A program made the translations under genes and the position numbers. Of a stretch of 45,145 nucleotides of DNA, positions 1 through 8,767 are shown piece by piece; the stretch's first letter is position 1; the number at the start of each line of letters is the position of its first letter. This stretch comes from Rufibacter ruber (GTDB lineage: Bacteria; Bacteroidota; Bacteroidia; Cytophagales; Hymenobacteraceae), in NCBI RefSeq assembly GCF_001647275.1, contig NZ_LRMM01000037.1, positions 1-45,145 on the forward strand, in the 5' to 3' direction. Under the pieces are notes generated by a model. The model did not search any database and had not been told where the DNA came from. It saw only the letters and a program-made list of their open reading frames with translations.

Positions 1-46
1 GGCCAACTTGCAACAGCAAAAACAGAAAACCCCACCACCCACCACT

Positions 47-2083
47 ATGGAAAAAAAGCCCAACCGCCTCGCCCGTGAATCCAGCCCTTACCTGCTGCAG
101 CACGCCTACAATCCTGTAGATTGGTACCCCTGGGGCCCAGAGGCGCTGCAGAAAGCCCAGGAAGAGCAGAAACCTATCCTGGTGAGCATTGGCTATGCCG
201 CCTGCCACTGGTGCCATGTGATGGAGCACCAGAGCTTTGAGAACGAACAGATTGCCCAGGTCATGAACCAGCACTTTGTCTGCATCAAAGTAGACCGCGA
301 AGAACGCCCAGACGTGGACCAGGTGTACATGGACGCCCTGCACGCCATGGGCCTGCAGGGGGGGTGGCCCCTCAACGTATTCCTGAACCCAGAGGCCAAG
401 CCTTTTTACGGCGGCACGTATTTCCCGCCCCAGAACTGGGTACAGCTGCTCCAGAACATTGCAGAGGCCTACCGCCAGAACCGTACAGAGCTGGACCAGT
501 CGGCTGATCAGTTTGCCCAGCACCTGAACCGCAGTACACTCTCCCAATTTGGGCTGCAGCAAAGCAACCCAGACTTCAACCCAGATGACTTTGGGCAGCT
601 GTACCAGCGCCTGAAAGCCAGGTTTGACATTAAACGGGGCGGTACCATGCAGGCGCCCAAGTTTCCCATGCCCAGCATCTGGATGTTCCTGCTGCGCTAC
701 TACTACCACACCCAAGACACCGCCGCCCTGGAACAGTTGAACCTCACGCTGGAAGAAATGGCCTTCGGCGGAATATATGACCAGATTGGCGGCGGCTTCG
801 CCCGGTATTCAACTGATGAGGAGTGGCTGGTGCCGCATTTTGAGAAAATGCTGTATGACAACGGCCAGCTCATCAGTCTCTATGCAGAGGCGTATCAGGC
901 AACGCGCAATGACCTGTACAAAGAGGTGGTGCTGGAAACCATTGCCTTTGTTGAACGTGACCTCACCCGCCCAGACGGTGGCTTTTATTCGTCTTTAGAC
1001 GCTGACAGTGAAGGCGAGGAAGGGAAATTCTATGTCTTCACCCAAACCGAGCTGGAGGAGGTTCTGGGCGAAGAGGCCGCCTTGGCCAGCAGGTACTACA
1101 ATGCCACCGCCCAGGGCAACTGGGAGCACGGCGTCAATATCCTGCACCGCAGACAAACAGATGACGCCTTTGCCGCAGATCAGGGGTTAACACCCCAGGA
1201 GCTGAAGGAACATGTGCAGAACTGGAAAGACCGGCTCCTGCAGGCCCGCAGCCAACGCGTGCACCCGGGCCTGGATGATAAAATTCTCACGTCCTGGAAC
1301 GCGCTTCTCTTAAAGGGGCTTACAGATGCCTACAAGGCATTGAATGAGCCTACCATACTCGAACTGGCCTGTACCAACGCCCGTTTCCTGCTCCAGAACC
1401 TCAAAACCGGGAACAAGCTGTACCACACCTACAAAGAAGGGAAAGCCACTGTTGACGGGTTCCTGGAAGACTACGCCCTGCTCATTCAGGCGCTGATTGG
1501 CCTCTACCAGTGCACCTTTGATGAAAACTGGCTCAGGGAGGCCAAAAAGCTCACCCAGCACACACTGCAAAACTTTTATGGCCCGGCAGAAGATCTTTTC
1601 TTCTTCACCAGCGCTGAGAGCGAAGCCCTCATTGCCCGCAAGAAAGAAATCATGGACAATGTCATACCGGCCTCTAACTCTGTGATGGCGACCAATCTGC
1701 ACTGGCTGGGGCTGTATTTTGGCAATGACCAATACACCTCGCTCTCAGAGAAGATGCTGGCAAAGGTGCGGGATCTGGTGGTGCAGGAGCCTGCCCATTT
1801 GGCCAATTGGGCTTCACTTTACTTCCTCAAGCTTAAACCAAGTGCAGAGGTTGCTGTCATAGGGCCAGACGCCCACCAGGAACGGCGCCTTCTCCAGCAA
1901 CACTTTCTGCCCAACGCCCTGCTGGCAGGGACAGCAGAACCGCAGGACTCTGTGCTTCCCCTGCTAGAAGGCAGAACCGCGCTCAACGGCCAAACCACCT
2001 TCTATGTCTGCTACAACCACGCCTGCCAGCTGCCGGTGCACTCAGTGGCTGAAGCGCTGGACCAACTCAAATCGCAAAAATAA
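47..2083 (+). CDS. DUF255 / thioredoxin domain-containing protein (YyaL/SPATA20 family)
   Basis: This is a 678-residue cytosolic protein. It combines an N-terminal thioredoxin-like DUF255 domain (about residues 5-165) with a C-terminal six-hairpin glycosidase-like fold typical of the YyaL/SPATA20 family. The opening motif [20 protein letters not shown] and the CHWCHVM motif (C53-H-W-C56) are family hallmarks, as are the later [15 protein letters not shown] and [11 protein letters not shown] stretches. The length matches the family. I chose the ATG at 47 because the family begins right there; an in-frame TTG at 8 would add only 13 low-complexity residues. The physiological substrate is not established; a redox or sugar-related role is inferred from the folds. 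The gene stands alone, and no terminator was recognised in the AT-rich spacer behind it. Confidence 0.93.
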   Translation: MEKKPNRLARESSPYLLQHAYNPVDWYPWGPEALQKAQEEQKPILVSIGYAACHWCHVMEHQSFENEQIAQVMNQHFVCIKVDREERPDVDQVYMDALHAMGLQGGWPLNVFLNPEAKPFYGGTYFPPQNWVQLLQNIAEAYRQNRTELDQSADQFAQHLNRSTLSQFGLQQSNPDFNPDDFGQLYQRLKARFDIKRGGTMQAPKFPMPSIWMFLLRYYYHTQDTAALEQLNLTLEEMAFGGIYDQIGGGFARYSTDEEWLVPHFEKMLYDNGQLISLYAEAYQATRNDLYKEVVLETIAFVERDLTRPDGGFYSSLDADSEGEEGKFYVFTQTELEEVLGEEAALASRYYNATAQGNWEHGVNILHRRQTDDAFAADQGLTPQELKEHVQNWKDRLLQARSQRVHPGLDDKILTSWNALLLKGLTDAYKALNEPTILELACTNARFLLQNLKTGNKLYHTYKEGKATVDGFLEDYALLIQALIGLYQCTFDENWLREAKKLTQHTLQNFYGPAEDLFFFTSAESEALIARKKEIMDNVIPASNSVMATNLHWLGLYFGNDQYTSLSEKMLAKVRDLVVQEPAHLANWASLYFLKLKPSAEVAVIGPDAHQERRLLQQHFLPNALLAGTAEPQDSVLPLLEGRTALNGQTTFYVCYNHACQLPVHSVAEALDQLKSQK

Positions 2084-2280
2084 GTTTAGAACTTTAAAAA
2101 GAACTTAGTATAAAGATAATAACAAAATAAGCCAAAACAGGCAAAAAACCAGCTTTTACCACCATCGCCACTTGCCCTGCACTTGCACTTTTAAAATAAA
2201 CTCCCGAACTTCGATAAACAATAGGAATGACACGTTGAATTTCCTGTTGAAGAGTTCAACATCTATTAAACCCTTTAGAA
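2084..2280. other. AT-rich spacer, probable promoter region
   Basis: There is no open frame of note here. The sequence is AT-rich and lies between the DUF255 gene and the small exported protein, so it probably carries the promoter of the latter. I could not place a confident Bacteroidota -33/-7 pair. Confidence 0.3.
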
Positions 2281-2760
2281 GTGAAGAAGTTATTATTAGT
2301 TGGTGGGTTTTGGTTGGCTTGCGCCGCAACCACCTTTGCGCAAGATGGAAGTAACTACTGGGCCCGTTTGAACAAGAACCACCCAGAGGCTACCATTGAG
2401 ACAATTTTGAACTCCAAGCCGGCTACTGCCGCCGTGGGAGCCGAGGTGGAAGCTACCGCTGGCTATCGCCTGAACATGATCTATGACGGTCAGTTTAGAG
2501 CAGTGTCTGCCCCTAACGTGAAGCTCATGGAGGCGCTGGGCATGAAGCACCGCGAGATCAAAGGTTACCGGTATGAGCTGCTGTTTAAATACAACGGGCA
2601 GGAGTTCTGGTTGCCCGTGCAAACTGACCTGGTGGAGCAACTTCAGCTTGAACTGAGAAAAGATGAGCCTGTTCTGCTGTATACCACCGTGTTACAGGCC
2701 CAAAACGCTGGAGCTGCCCACAAAGCGCTGCTGGTGGAAGACTTTAGAGTGAACAACTAA
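2281..2760 (+). CDS. Small exported protein of unknown function
   Basis: The product is 159 residues and starts at GTG with a clear signal peptide: a short Lys pair, a hydrophobic core LLLVGGFWLACAAT, and a likely cleavage after TFAQ. The mature part is about 135 residues, alpha/beta in character, without cysteines and without a family I can name. The GTG start is preferred because it is the only one that gives an intact signal peptide. The 197-bp AT-rich spacer in front probably holds the promoter. It is followed after about 150 bp by priA. The periplasmic location is inferred from the signal sequence; the function is unknown. Confidence 0.75.
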   Translation: MKKLLLVGGFWLACAATTFAQDGSNYWARLNKNHPEATIETILNSKPATAAVGAEVEATAGYRLNMIYDGQFRAVSAPNVKLMEALGMKHREIKGYRYELLFKYNGQEFWLPVQTDLVEQLQLELRKDEPVLLYTTVLQAQNAGAAHKALLVEDFRVNN

Positions 2761-2864
2761 GACAGGCTAAGCGCTGGGTTTTATGGCCTACCCCTACCCA
2801 AGCAGATTCTGACGGTACCTGCCACCAGCCCGAAAGACTATTTTTAAACCTGCGCAAGTCAAAG

Positions 2865-2906
2865 TTTCCGTTTCCGGCCTGTTTTTCCGAAATTTGGCCT
2901 AAACTG
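2865..2906. repeat. H40 hairpin repeat, degenerate copy
   Basis: This stretch resembles the H40 consensus (TTTCCGTTTCCGGCCTGTTTTT, then GGCCTAAACTG), but the right arm is decayed. It lies between the small exported protein and priA, ending a few bases before the priA TTG start. Confidence 0.4.
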
Positions 2907-2912
2907 CCCGCT

Positions 2913-5447
2913 TTGACTCCTGAACTAGAATTCAATATACCTGCTGATGACGTCCCTGAACGGGTTACTCTGTTCGCGGACGTCATTTTGCCGTTACCCC
3001 TGCCCAAACTCTTCACTTACCGCATTCCGCATGAAATGGGCGATGAGGTGCTGGTGGGCGCGCGGGTACTGGTGCAGTTCGGGGCCAAGAAGGTGCTGAG
3101 TTGTGTGGTGGCGCGGGTGCATGAGAACCCGCCTAAAGAATACCAGGCCAAATACCTGCTGGAGGTCATTGACGAAAAACCGGTGGTGACCGCCCCGCAG
3201 CTGCGTCTCTTCAACTGGATGGCTGAGTACTACCTCTGCACCCTGGGTGAAGTCATCAACGCCGCCCTCCCCTCGGCCTTAAAGCTCAGCAGCGAATCTA
3301 AAATTCAGCTGCACCCGCAGTTTCATCAGGAAACCAATGAGTGGCCGTTAACCGCCCACGAGGAGAAAATCATTTTCGCCCTCCGGCAGAAACCGCACCT
3401 CACCTTTACTGAGGTGGGCCAGCTGCTGCAACTCACCAGTTTCCATAAAATCATCAAGTCGCTGCTTCTCAAAGACATCATCATTATCTATGAGGAGATT
3501 GCGGAGAAGTACGCGCCCAAAGTAGTGAAGAAAGTCCGGCTGGCGCCCATGTTCACCACAGATGAAGCCACCCTGGAAGAACTCTTTAACCAACTGGCGG
3601 CCAAACCCAAGCAGCTGGATGTGCTGCTCAAGTACGTACAGCTCGTTCCGCTTCTGCAAGAACTGGCCGCCAATGAAGAAGGGATAGAGAAAAACCTGCT
3701 CACCTCCAACCCGCACCTCTCGCTTTCTGCAATCAACACGCTGCTGAAGAACGGCGTGCTGGAGCAGTTTGACCGGGTGGTAAGCCGTTTCCCCCTCGCA
3801 GAAGGCCGGGGCCCTTATCTGGCCACTGAACTCTCTGCAGACCAGGCGGCGGCCCGGGACCAGGTGCTGGATTTCTTTGGGGAGAAAGACACCGTACTGC
3901 TGCACGGCATTACGGGGAGCGGCAAAACCGAAGTCTACATTGACCTCATTCAAAAAGCGGTAGACGCCGGGGGCCAGGTGCTGTACCTGCTCCCGGAGAT
4001 TGCCCTCACCGCCCAGATTGTGACCCGCCTCAAACGCGTGTTTGGTGACAGGTTGGGCGTGTACCACTCCAAGTTTTCAGACAATGAGCGGGTAGAAGTC
4101 TGGAACGGCATCTTGTCAGGCCGGTTTCAGGTGGTGGTGGGCGTGCGCTCCAGTGTATTCCTGCCGTTCCATTCACTCTCCCTCCTGATAGTGGACGAGG
4201 AGCATGAGCCCTCTTACAAGCAGCATGATCCCGCCCCCCGCTACAACGCCCGCGAGGTAGCCTTGATGATGGCGCAGTTCCACAGTGCCAAGGTGTTGCT
4301 GGGTTCGGCCACGCCGTCTATAGAAAGCTATTACCATTGCCTGAGCGGCCGCTGGGGTCTGGTGAACCTGCTGGTGCGGTATGGGGAAGCCACCTTGCCC
4401 ACCGTAGAACTGGTAGACACCCGGCAGGAGAGCCTGCGCAAGAATATGCTCAGTCACTTTTCGCAGCGGCTGGTGCATGACATTGAAGACACGCTGCACC
4501 GCAAAGAGCAGGTCATTCTGTTTCAGAACCGCCGTGGCTACGCCCCGTTCATTGACTGCAATGACTGTGCCTGGATTCCCAAGTGCCGTAACTGCGCGGT
4601 GAGCCTCTCCTACCACAAGTTCTCCAATGAGCTGCGCTGCCATTACTGCGGCTATACTGAACGCAAACCCAATGACTGCCCCGCCTGCGGCTCTACCATG
4701 CTCAAAACGGTGGGCTTCGGGACTGAGAAGATTGAAGATGAGCTGAAGCTGCTGCTGCCTGAGGCAAGAATCCAGCGCATGGACCTGGACACCACCAAAC
4801 GCAAGAACAGCCACCAGCAGATCATTGAAGACTTTGAGCTGCAGCGCACTGACATTCTGGTGGGCACCCAAATGGTGACCAAAGGCCTGGACTTTGAGCA
4901 CGTGAGCCTGGTAGGCATCTTGAGCGCCGACAGCATCATTCACTACCCAGACTTTAGGGCGCATGAGCGGGCGTATCAGCTGTTTGTGCAGGTGAGCGGC
5001 CGCGCCGGCCGAAAGGGCAACAAAGGCAAAGTGCTTATTCAGACGGCCAACCCCAACCAGCCCATTTTCCAGCGGGTGATTGAGAATGACTATCAGGGGC
5101 TGTACGAGCAGGAGATTGCCGAGCGGCAAAAGTTCAGGTACCCGCCGTTTGTGCGCATGATTAGGCTTACCGTGAAACACCCTGAAGCCCGTCCCTGTGA
5201 AAACGCCGCCATTCTCCTGGCCAAGGACCTGGTAGACCGCTTAGGCAGAACCGGGGTTTTAGGCCCAGAGGCGCCGCATATCTTCAAGATCAGGAACCAG
5301 TTTCTGCAAGAAATCCATGTGAAACTGGACCGCGAGAGCGGTAATCTCAAGTACTCTAAATCGCAGATTCAGGAAGCGGTGTTTCACCTGCTGCAGAACA
5401 AAGATTTTAAGCAGTTGCGGGTTGTGGTAGATGTGGATCCCAATTAA
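2913..5447 (+). CDS. priA: Primosomal protein N' (replication restart helicase PriA)
   Basis: This 844-residue 3'-5' superfamily 2 DNA helicase reloads the replisome at stalled forks. The order is an N-terminal 3'-DNA-binding domain (LPLPLPKLFTYRIP near residue 30), a winged helix, then the helicase. The helicase shows Walker A GITGSGKTEVY (about 332-342) and Walker B DEEH (about 427-430). Next comes the zinc module with paired cysteines CNDCAWIPKCRNC and CHYCGY...CPACGS (about 549-592), inside the second RecA lobe with GTQMVTKGLDF and QVSGRAGR. The start is set at TTG 2913 because the DNA-binding domain begins soon after and the first in-frame ATG would cut into it. It is monocistronic here. 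Length and motif order are normal for PriA. Confidence 0.96.
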   Translation: MTPELEFNIPADDVPERVTLFADVILPLPLPKLFTYRIPHEMGDEVLVGARVLVQFGAKKVLSCVVARVHENPPKEYQAKYLLEVIDEKPVVTAPQLRLFNWMAEYYLCTLGEVINAALPSALKLSSESKIQLHPQFHQETNEWPLTAHEEKIIFALRQKPHLTFTEVGQLLQLTSFHKIIKSLLLKDIIIIYEEIAEKYAPKVVKKVRLAPMFTTDEATLEELFNQLAAKPKQLDVLLKYVQLVPLLQELAANEEGIEKNLLTSNPHLSLSAINTLLKNGVLEQFDRVVSRFPLAEGRGPYLATELSADQAAARDQVLDFFGEKDTVLLHGITGSGKTEVYIDLIQKAVDAGGQVLYLLPEIALTAQIVTRLKRVFGDRLGVYHSKFSDNERVEVWNGILSGRFQVVVGVRSSVFLPFHSLSLLIVDEEHEPSYKQHDPAPRYNAREVALMMAQFHSAKVLLGSATPSIESYYHCLSGRWGLVNLLVRYGEATLPTVELVDTRQESLRKNMLSHFSQRLVHDIEDTLHRKEQVILFQNRRGYAPFIDCNDCAWIPKCRNCAVSLSYHKFSNELRCHYCGYTERKPNDCPACGSTMLKTVGFGTEKIEDELKLLLPEARIQRMDLDTTKRKNSHQQIIEDFELQRTDILVGTQMVTKGLDFEHVSLVGILSADSIIHYPDFRAHERAYQLFVQVSGRAGRKGNKGKVLIQTANPNQPIFQRVIENDYQGLYEQEIAERQKFRYPPFVRMIRLTVKHPEARPCENAAILLAKDLVDRLGRTGVLGPEAPHIFKIRNQFLQEIHVKLDRESGNLKYSKSQIQEAVFHLLQNKDFKQLRVVVDVDPN

Positions 5448-5570
5448 AGTCTTTCTTTTTTCTTTGAGCAGAACGCTTTGTGCCTACAGGAATGGGTACC
5501 GCTTGTGGCGGTGTGGTTCTGTTTACCGTTAAAAATATATGGAAGTGGCTGCCGTTTCTGTTGAAATGCC

Positions 5571-5712
5571 TGGTTTGCTGTTCCCTTGGCTTTGCCGTTT
5601 GCCCCAGTGCGAAATCACTTTACTGTTTCATCTTTTGGAATGTGTGGTTTGCTGTTCCCCTGGCTTTGGCGCTTGCTCCGGTGCCTCACCCACTGCGTTG
5701 TTTCATCTTTTC
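5571..5712. repeat. Diverged tandem repeat, two ~67-bp units
   Basis: Units at 5571-5637 and 5645-5712 share TGGTTTGCTGTTCCC, GGCTTTG and TTTCATCTTTT with scattered substitutions (period about 74 bp). A third relative lies at about 14584-14649, in front of the second structured element. Confidence 0.7.
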
Positions 5713-5945
5713 CGGTAAGCGCTCACGGCCGCGGGGCCCCGTCCTGGCGGTGAGCACTGCTGTTAAAACTACGCCTTTGGCGTTGCCGCTGAAGCGGCAC
5801 CGTATTAACAGAGGCGCTCACCCCCAGGACTGGTTTCGGTTCCTTCACTGATCAGCTTGTCTGGTTATGTCTGCCTCTGCAGGTAACCGTTGCTGATCCG
5901 CTAGCCTGTGGCGAGCCCGTGCTGCGCACATCAGCCAGGGGCATG
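5713..5945. repeat. Structured dispersed element, copy A
   Basis: It is nearly identical to 14646-14878 apart from loops and spacers. A long fold is visible: GGTGAGC (5749-5755) pairs with GCTCACC (5816-5822), and CTGTTAA (5760-5766) with TTAACAG (5805-5811). Inside are two hairpins, ACGCC/GGCGT (5771-5783) and TGCCGC/GCGGCA (5784-5799). An upstream GCTCAC (5721-5726) can compete for the GTGAGC strand. Strand and function are unknown; it could act as RNA or as a DNA cruciform. Confidence 0.65.
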
Positions 5946-6006
5946 GGTGGTGGAATGTCTGTGGCAGACTGTTAGTGGCAAATTGATAGGGGCTGCTGTA
6001 GCTGCT

Positions 6007-6030
6007 GGCGCGAGTCTCCAGACTCGTGCC
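6007..6030. repeat. REP-like palindrome, AGTCT subtype
   Basis: GGCGCG and CGTGCC flank a perfect AGTCT-CC-AGACT stem. The same outer frame is used by the GAAGT-subtype palindromes that border the RAYT gene. A relative is at 15107-15130. Confidence 0.65.
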
Positions 6031-6249
6031 TGGTGATGATGGGTAGTCTCTGACTGCCCTCGCTGCCGGGCAGCGACAATGCGCAGTGTTGGTTTACCCG
6101 TGCTGAAATTCTTGAACTCCCGCTGGCGCAGGCTTGCAGCTCTTATTTTCTTTTGCTGGTCTTATATTAGTAGATAACTGTTTGGGAGTTGCTGGTGACC
6201 TGGTTCAGGTCTGCGATCTGGGCCTGCCTCACACTTCTTCGCCCCCTAT

Positions 6250-6272
6250 GGCGCGGAAGTTACTTCCGTGGC
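6250..6272. repeat. REP palindrome, GAAGT subtype
   Basis: The sequence CTATGGCGCGGAAGT is followed by TACTTCCGTG, matching the palindromes at both ends of the RAYT gene except for the last bases (GTGGC instead of GTGCC). Confidence 0.75.
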
Positions 6273-6417
6273 TTTTGAATAATGCCCCTGAAGAAGCGAC
6301 GGGGTGATATCTTTAAAAACAGACCAGAAGGCGGCAAATCAAGACACCAGATCTATTAATTTTTCGCATTTTTATACCACTTTACTTCCTGCCTTTGAAA
6401 ACCTAAAAGAGAAAGCT

Positions 6418-6801
6418 ATGCCTCATGTACCCGTTCCAGAAGGCTATCAAACGGTAATGCCTTATTTAATTGTTCCCAACGCCGCCCAATTCTTGGAATT
6501 CCTGAAGAATGTCTTTCAGGCCGAAGAAAAGTTGAAGCATCTGCGGGAAGACGGCCAGATCATGCATGCCGAAGTGACCCTAGGCGGCAGTACCCTCATG
6601 TTAGCAGAAGCCTCTGACCAATGGTCTGCCCAACCCGCCGGGCTTTACCTTCACGTGGCAAACGCAGATGAATCATATCAGAAAGCCTTGGCTGCAGGAG
6701 CCACGTCAGTTATGGAAGTGAGTGACCAGAGCTACGGCCGGAGCGGCGGAGTAAAAGACCCGCACGGCAACACGTGGTGGGTGGTTTCTCCGCTGGCATA
6801 G
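6418..6801 (+). CDS. VOC family protein (PhnB/glyoxalase-bleomycin resistance-like)
   Basis: This 127-residue single vicinal-oxygen-chelate domain protein starts with PEGYQTVMPYLIVPNAAQFLEF and ends with DPHGNTWWVVSP, both typical of the PhnB-like branch. Two beta-alpha-beta-beta-beta halves can be followed, with HAEVTLGGSTLMLAEA in the first and GLYLHVANADESYQKALAAGA in the second. The ATG at 6418 is preferred; the frame extends upstream to 6304, but those residues do not resemble the family. Members bind metal or small ligands and include lyases, dioxygenases and drug-binding proteins; the substrate cannot be read from the sequence. A strong hairpin follows the stop, so the gene is probably monocistronic. 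Confidence 0.85.
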   Translation: MPHVPVPEGYQTVMPYLIVPNAAQFLEFLKNVFQAEEKLKHLREDGQIMHAEVTLGGSTLMLAEASDQWSAQPAGLYLHVANADESYQKALAAGATSVMEVSDQSYGRSGGVKDPHGNTWWVVSPLA

Positions 6802-6812
6802 GCACGGGCAAT

Positions 6813-6855
6813 AAAGCAGCAGAAATATAGTTTTATTCTATATTTCTGCTGCTTT
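6813..6855. terminator. Perfect 18-bp hairpin between the VOC gene and lepB
   Basis: The arm AAAGCAGCAGAAATATAG (6813-6830), a 7-nt loop and the exact complement (6838-6855) form a strong hairpin 11 bp after the VOC stop. No long U-tract follows on the + strand, so it is either a terminator or an mRNA 3' stabiliser. Confidence 0.7.
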
Positions 6856-6876
6856 ACAACCTGTTCGCCACCAACT

Positions 6877-7980
6877 ATGAAACTCAGATTCTGGAAAGGC
6901 AAAAAGCCATCGGCCGGCCCGGCCACAAAGAAAAGCGCGGCCCGTGAATGGGCAGATGCCGTGATGTTTGCCGTGGTATGCGCCACGCTCATCAGGTGGC
7001 TCACGTTTGAGGCTTTTGCCATTCCCAGTTCTTCTATGGAGAAGTCACTGCTCACCGGCGACTATCTCTTTGTAAGCAAATTGCACTACGGTCCCCGCAC
7101 GCCCATTACCCCGCTGCAGGTACCGCTCACGCACCAAACCCTTTGGGGAACCAACCTGGCGTCGTTCTCAGACCTGGTGCAACTTCCGGCTTACCGCTTT
7201 CCCGGGTTTTCTGAGGTGCAGCACCATGACCCGGTGGTGTTCAACCACCCAGAGGAAGTGGAGCGGCCCGTTGACCTGAAAACCTACCTGATCAAGCGTT
7301 GCATTGCCGTAGCCGGTGACACCCTGGAAATCAAACACGGACAGGTGTACCTCAACGGAAAACTGTCTCCGGCTCCGGAAAAGCTCCAGTTCAGCTATTT
7401 TGTACAAACAAAGGAATACGTGCAGGAGGCGTTCTTCCGGAAGCACAACATTACCGATGTGGTACCGGTGCAGGGCGGTTATATCCTGCACACCCTCCCA
7501 AAGACGGCTGCCCTGCTCAAAACGTTTGATTTCATTCAGGCAGTTACCCCGCTCACAGCCGCCGCCGGTGAGGCTGACCCGCGCGTGTTTCCGCAGGCGC
7601 CAGAACATTACGCCTGGAACCAGGACAATTTTGGGCCACTGTACATCCCTAAGGCAGGCGCAACGGTGGCCCTTACCCCAGAGACACTGCCGCTTTATGA
7701 GAAGATCATTCGCAGGTACGAGCACAATGAGCATCTGGAGGTCAAAAATGGCCGACTGTTTCAGAAGGGCAAAGCCCTTACCCACTACACCTTCAAGCAG
7801 AACTACTATTTCATGATGGGAGACAACCGCCACAATTCCAATGACTCGCGTTTCTGGGGCTATGTGCCCGAAGAATACGTGGTAGGCAAAGCGGTCATGG
7901 TGTGGCTGTCTACAGACTCCCTGGCCTCCTCCTTCACAGACAAAGTCAGGTGGAGCCGGTTGTTCTCTGCCATCAAATAG
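6877..7980 (+). CDS. lepB: Signal peptidase I
   Basis: This is a 367-residue membrane serine protease that removes signal peptides of exported proteins. An N-terminal transmembrane helix (about 24-44) is followed by box B IPSSSMEKSL, with the probable nucleophile S53 before Met. The general-base lysine is K140 in LIKRCIAVAGDTLEI, and box E GDNRHNSNDSRFWGYVP lies near the C-terminus. The protein is longer than E. coli-type enzymes of other phyla because of a large insert between the lysine and box E, which is usual in Bacteroidota. The start ATG 6877 gives a short basic cytosolic segment before the helix. A hairpin terminator (7995-8033) and an H40 repeat follow. Confidence 0.95.
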   Translation: MKLRFWKGKKPSAGPATKKSAAREWADAVMFAVVCATLIRWLTFEAFAIPSSSMEKSLLTGDYLFVSKLHYGPRTPITPLQVPLTHQTLWGTNLASFSDLVQLPAYRFPGFSEVQHHDPVVFNHPEEVERPVDLKTYLIKRCIAVAGDTLEIKHGQVYLNGKLSPAPEKLQFSYFVQTKEYVQEAFFRKHNITDVVPVQGGYILHTLPKTAALLKTFDFIQAVTPLTAAAGEADPRVFPQAPEHYAWNQDNFGPLYIPKAGATVALTPETLPLYEKIIRRYEHNEHLEVKNGRLFQKGKALTHYTFKQNYYFMMGDNRHNSNDSRFWGYVPEEYVVGKAVMVWLSTDSLASSFTDKVRWSRLFSAIK

Positions 7981-7994
7981 CTTCTCTGCTGCTA

Positions 7995-8033
7995 CAGCCC
8001 GCGGCAGCCAAATGCGTTGGGTGCCGCGGGCTG
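7995..8033 (+). terminator. lepB intrinsic terminator
   Basis: A perfect 12-bp stem CAGCCCGCGGCA / TGCCGCGGGCTG with a 15-nt loop starts 15 bp after the lepB stop and is followed by a T-rich tract that belongs to the next H40 repeat. Confidence 0.75.
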
Positions 8034-8040
8034 ATTCGCT

Positions 8041-8076
8041 GTTTTTGGCCTACTTTTCTAAAAACAAGCCAAAAAC
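8041..8076. repeat. H40 hairpin repeat
   Basis: Arms GTTTTTGGCC and aaGCCAAAAAC form an imperfect hairpin. It sits between the lepB terminator and the DUF5655 pseudogene. The equivalent hairpin also precedes the intact DUF5655 gene (20463-20503). Confidence 0.7.
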
Positions 8077-8080
8077 GCAC

Positions 8081-8478
8081 ATGTAGACCTTCCCTGCCTG
8101 CCCACAGCAATGCTTGCGCACCATCCCACTCCAGCCTGGACAAAACGGTAGAAGAATTTCTGCGGGCCAAGTCTGCGCATACGGTAGGGTTGTTCCAGCT
8201 TTTTCTGGGGTAGTACCGCACCATTGGCGATTTTACGCTGCACCCCACCAAGTCTATGATTTCCCTGGCCGGGAACACAGGTTCTGCTCCCTCATCAGGT
8301 CAGGGAAAAACTTTGTTGACGTGGTGCTGCCGTTTGACCGCCTGCTCCCTCAGGATAACCTCTGCTTCCATAAGATGGGCCCCTTTCTGGAGCGCGCACC
8401 TTCCACCACCACTGCCGCCTCTACCAAAAAGAAGACATCTCTAAAGAGTTGCCAAGGTACATGCGGCTGGTAGATGAA
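8081..8478 (+). pseudogene. Decayed DUF5655 gene
   Basis: The DNA aligns along its whole length with the intact gene at 20515-20940. The counterpart of the start is ATG 8081, but codon 2 is TAG where the intact gene has TGG. Several indels then shift the frame, so homologous peptides appear in pieces: SSLDKTVEEFLRAKSAHTVG, YRTIGDF-like DNA, MISLAGNTG, and FHKMG-like DNA. The end near AAGGTACATGCGGCTGGTAGATG matches the C-terminal region. Both loci have an H40 hairpin immediately upstream, so the duplication included flanking DNA or both loci were targeted alike. Confidence 0.85.
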
Positions 8479-8557
8479 CGGGACGCCAGCCAAGCCCCCA
8501 ACGCGATGCCAGGGCAGAATACCTGACCTATCGCTTAGCTCATCCTGACAGATTATA

Positions 8558-8590
8558 GAAATCCCGCACCTACATTAGCTGCGGGATTTC
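8558..8590 (+). terminator. Intrinsic terminator downstream of the DUF5655 remnant
   Basis: An 11-bp perfect stem GAAATCCCGCA / TGCGGGATTTC runs directly into the left arm of an H40 repeat (TGTTTTCGG). Confidence 0.7.
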
Positions 8591-8632
8591 TGTTTTCGGC
8601 CTGTTTTTCATAAAACAGCCCAAAAACAGAAA
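8587..8632. repeat. H40 hairpin repeat
   Basis: Left arm CTGTTTTCGGCCTGTTTT, a 4-nt loop and right arm AAAACAGCCCAAAAACAG make a near-perfect 18-bp hairpin, fused end-to-end with the terminator at 8558-8590. Confidence 0.85.
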
Positions 8633-8698
8633 GTTAGCCCTTAACATCCCCGTCCTTCTAAAACGCTCCCCACCTGAGGAATTTCTTTCACACTGAAA

Positions 8699-8738
8699 AT
8701 AACTTAAAAATAAGTTGCATAACTTAAAATTAAGTTAT
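8699..8738 (+). promoter_or_regulatory. Two tandem dyad operators for the BlaI-type repressor
   Basis: The first site is AACTTA-AAAA-TAAGTT (8701-8716). The second, with 9-bp arms ATAACTTAA / TTAAGTTAT around a 2-bp centre, is at 8719-8738. The centres are about 20 bp apart (two helical turns), and the pair lies 30-70 bp before the blaI-like start. This is the expected layout for autorepression by a dimeric BlaI/MecI protein. That these bind the adjacent regulator is inference. Confidence 0.7.
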
Positions 8739-8767
8739 ACGTTTATACAACCACCAGCCATTTAGAA

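Larger units (their letters stand above)
5448..6417. other. Long non-coding spacer holding repeat element copy A
   Basis: This 970-bp stretch between priA and the VOC gene has no convincing gene. It holds two diverged ~67-bp tandem units, a long structured element, a conserved block around 5860-5945, and two REP-like palindromes. Much of it recurs at 14.58-15.18 kb. An open frame at 5480-5851 simply reads through the repeats and has biased, Pro/Cys/Phe-rich composition. Confidence 0.75.

Noticed and set aside
3348-5180. Long antisense frames within priA (and similar ones in ligD, GH92 and lepB)
   Set aside because: They are opposite-strand shadows of well-supported genes, with no motifs of their own.
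5480-5851. 123-codon open frame on the + strand
   Set aside because: It reads through the tandem units and the structured element; the copy at 14.6 kb does not keep the frame, and the composition is not protein-like.
6304-6417. 38-codon extension of the VOC protein
   Set aside because: It has no family similarity; the PhnB-like domain starts just after ATG 6418.
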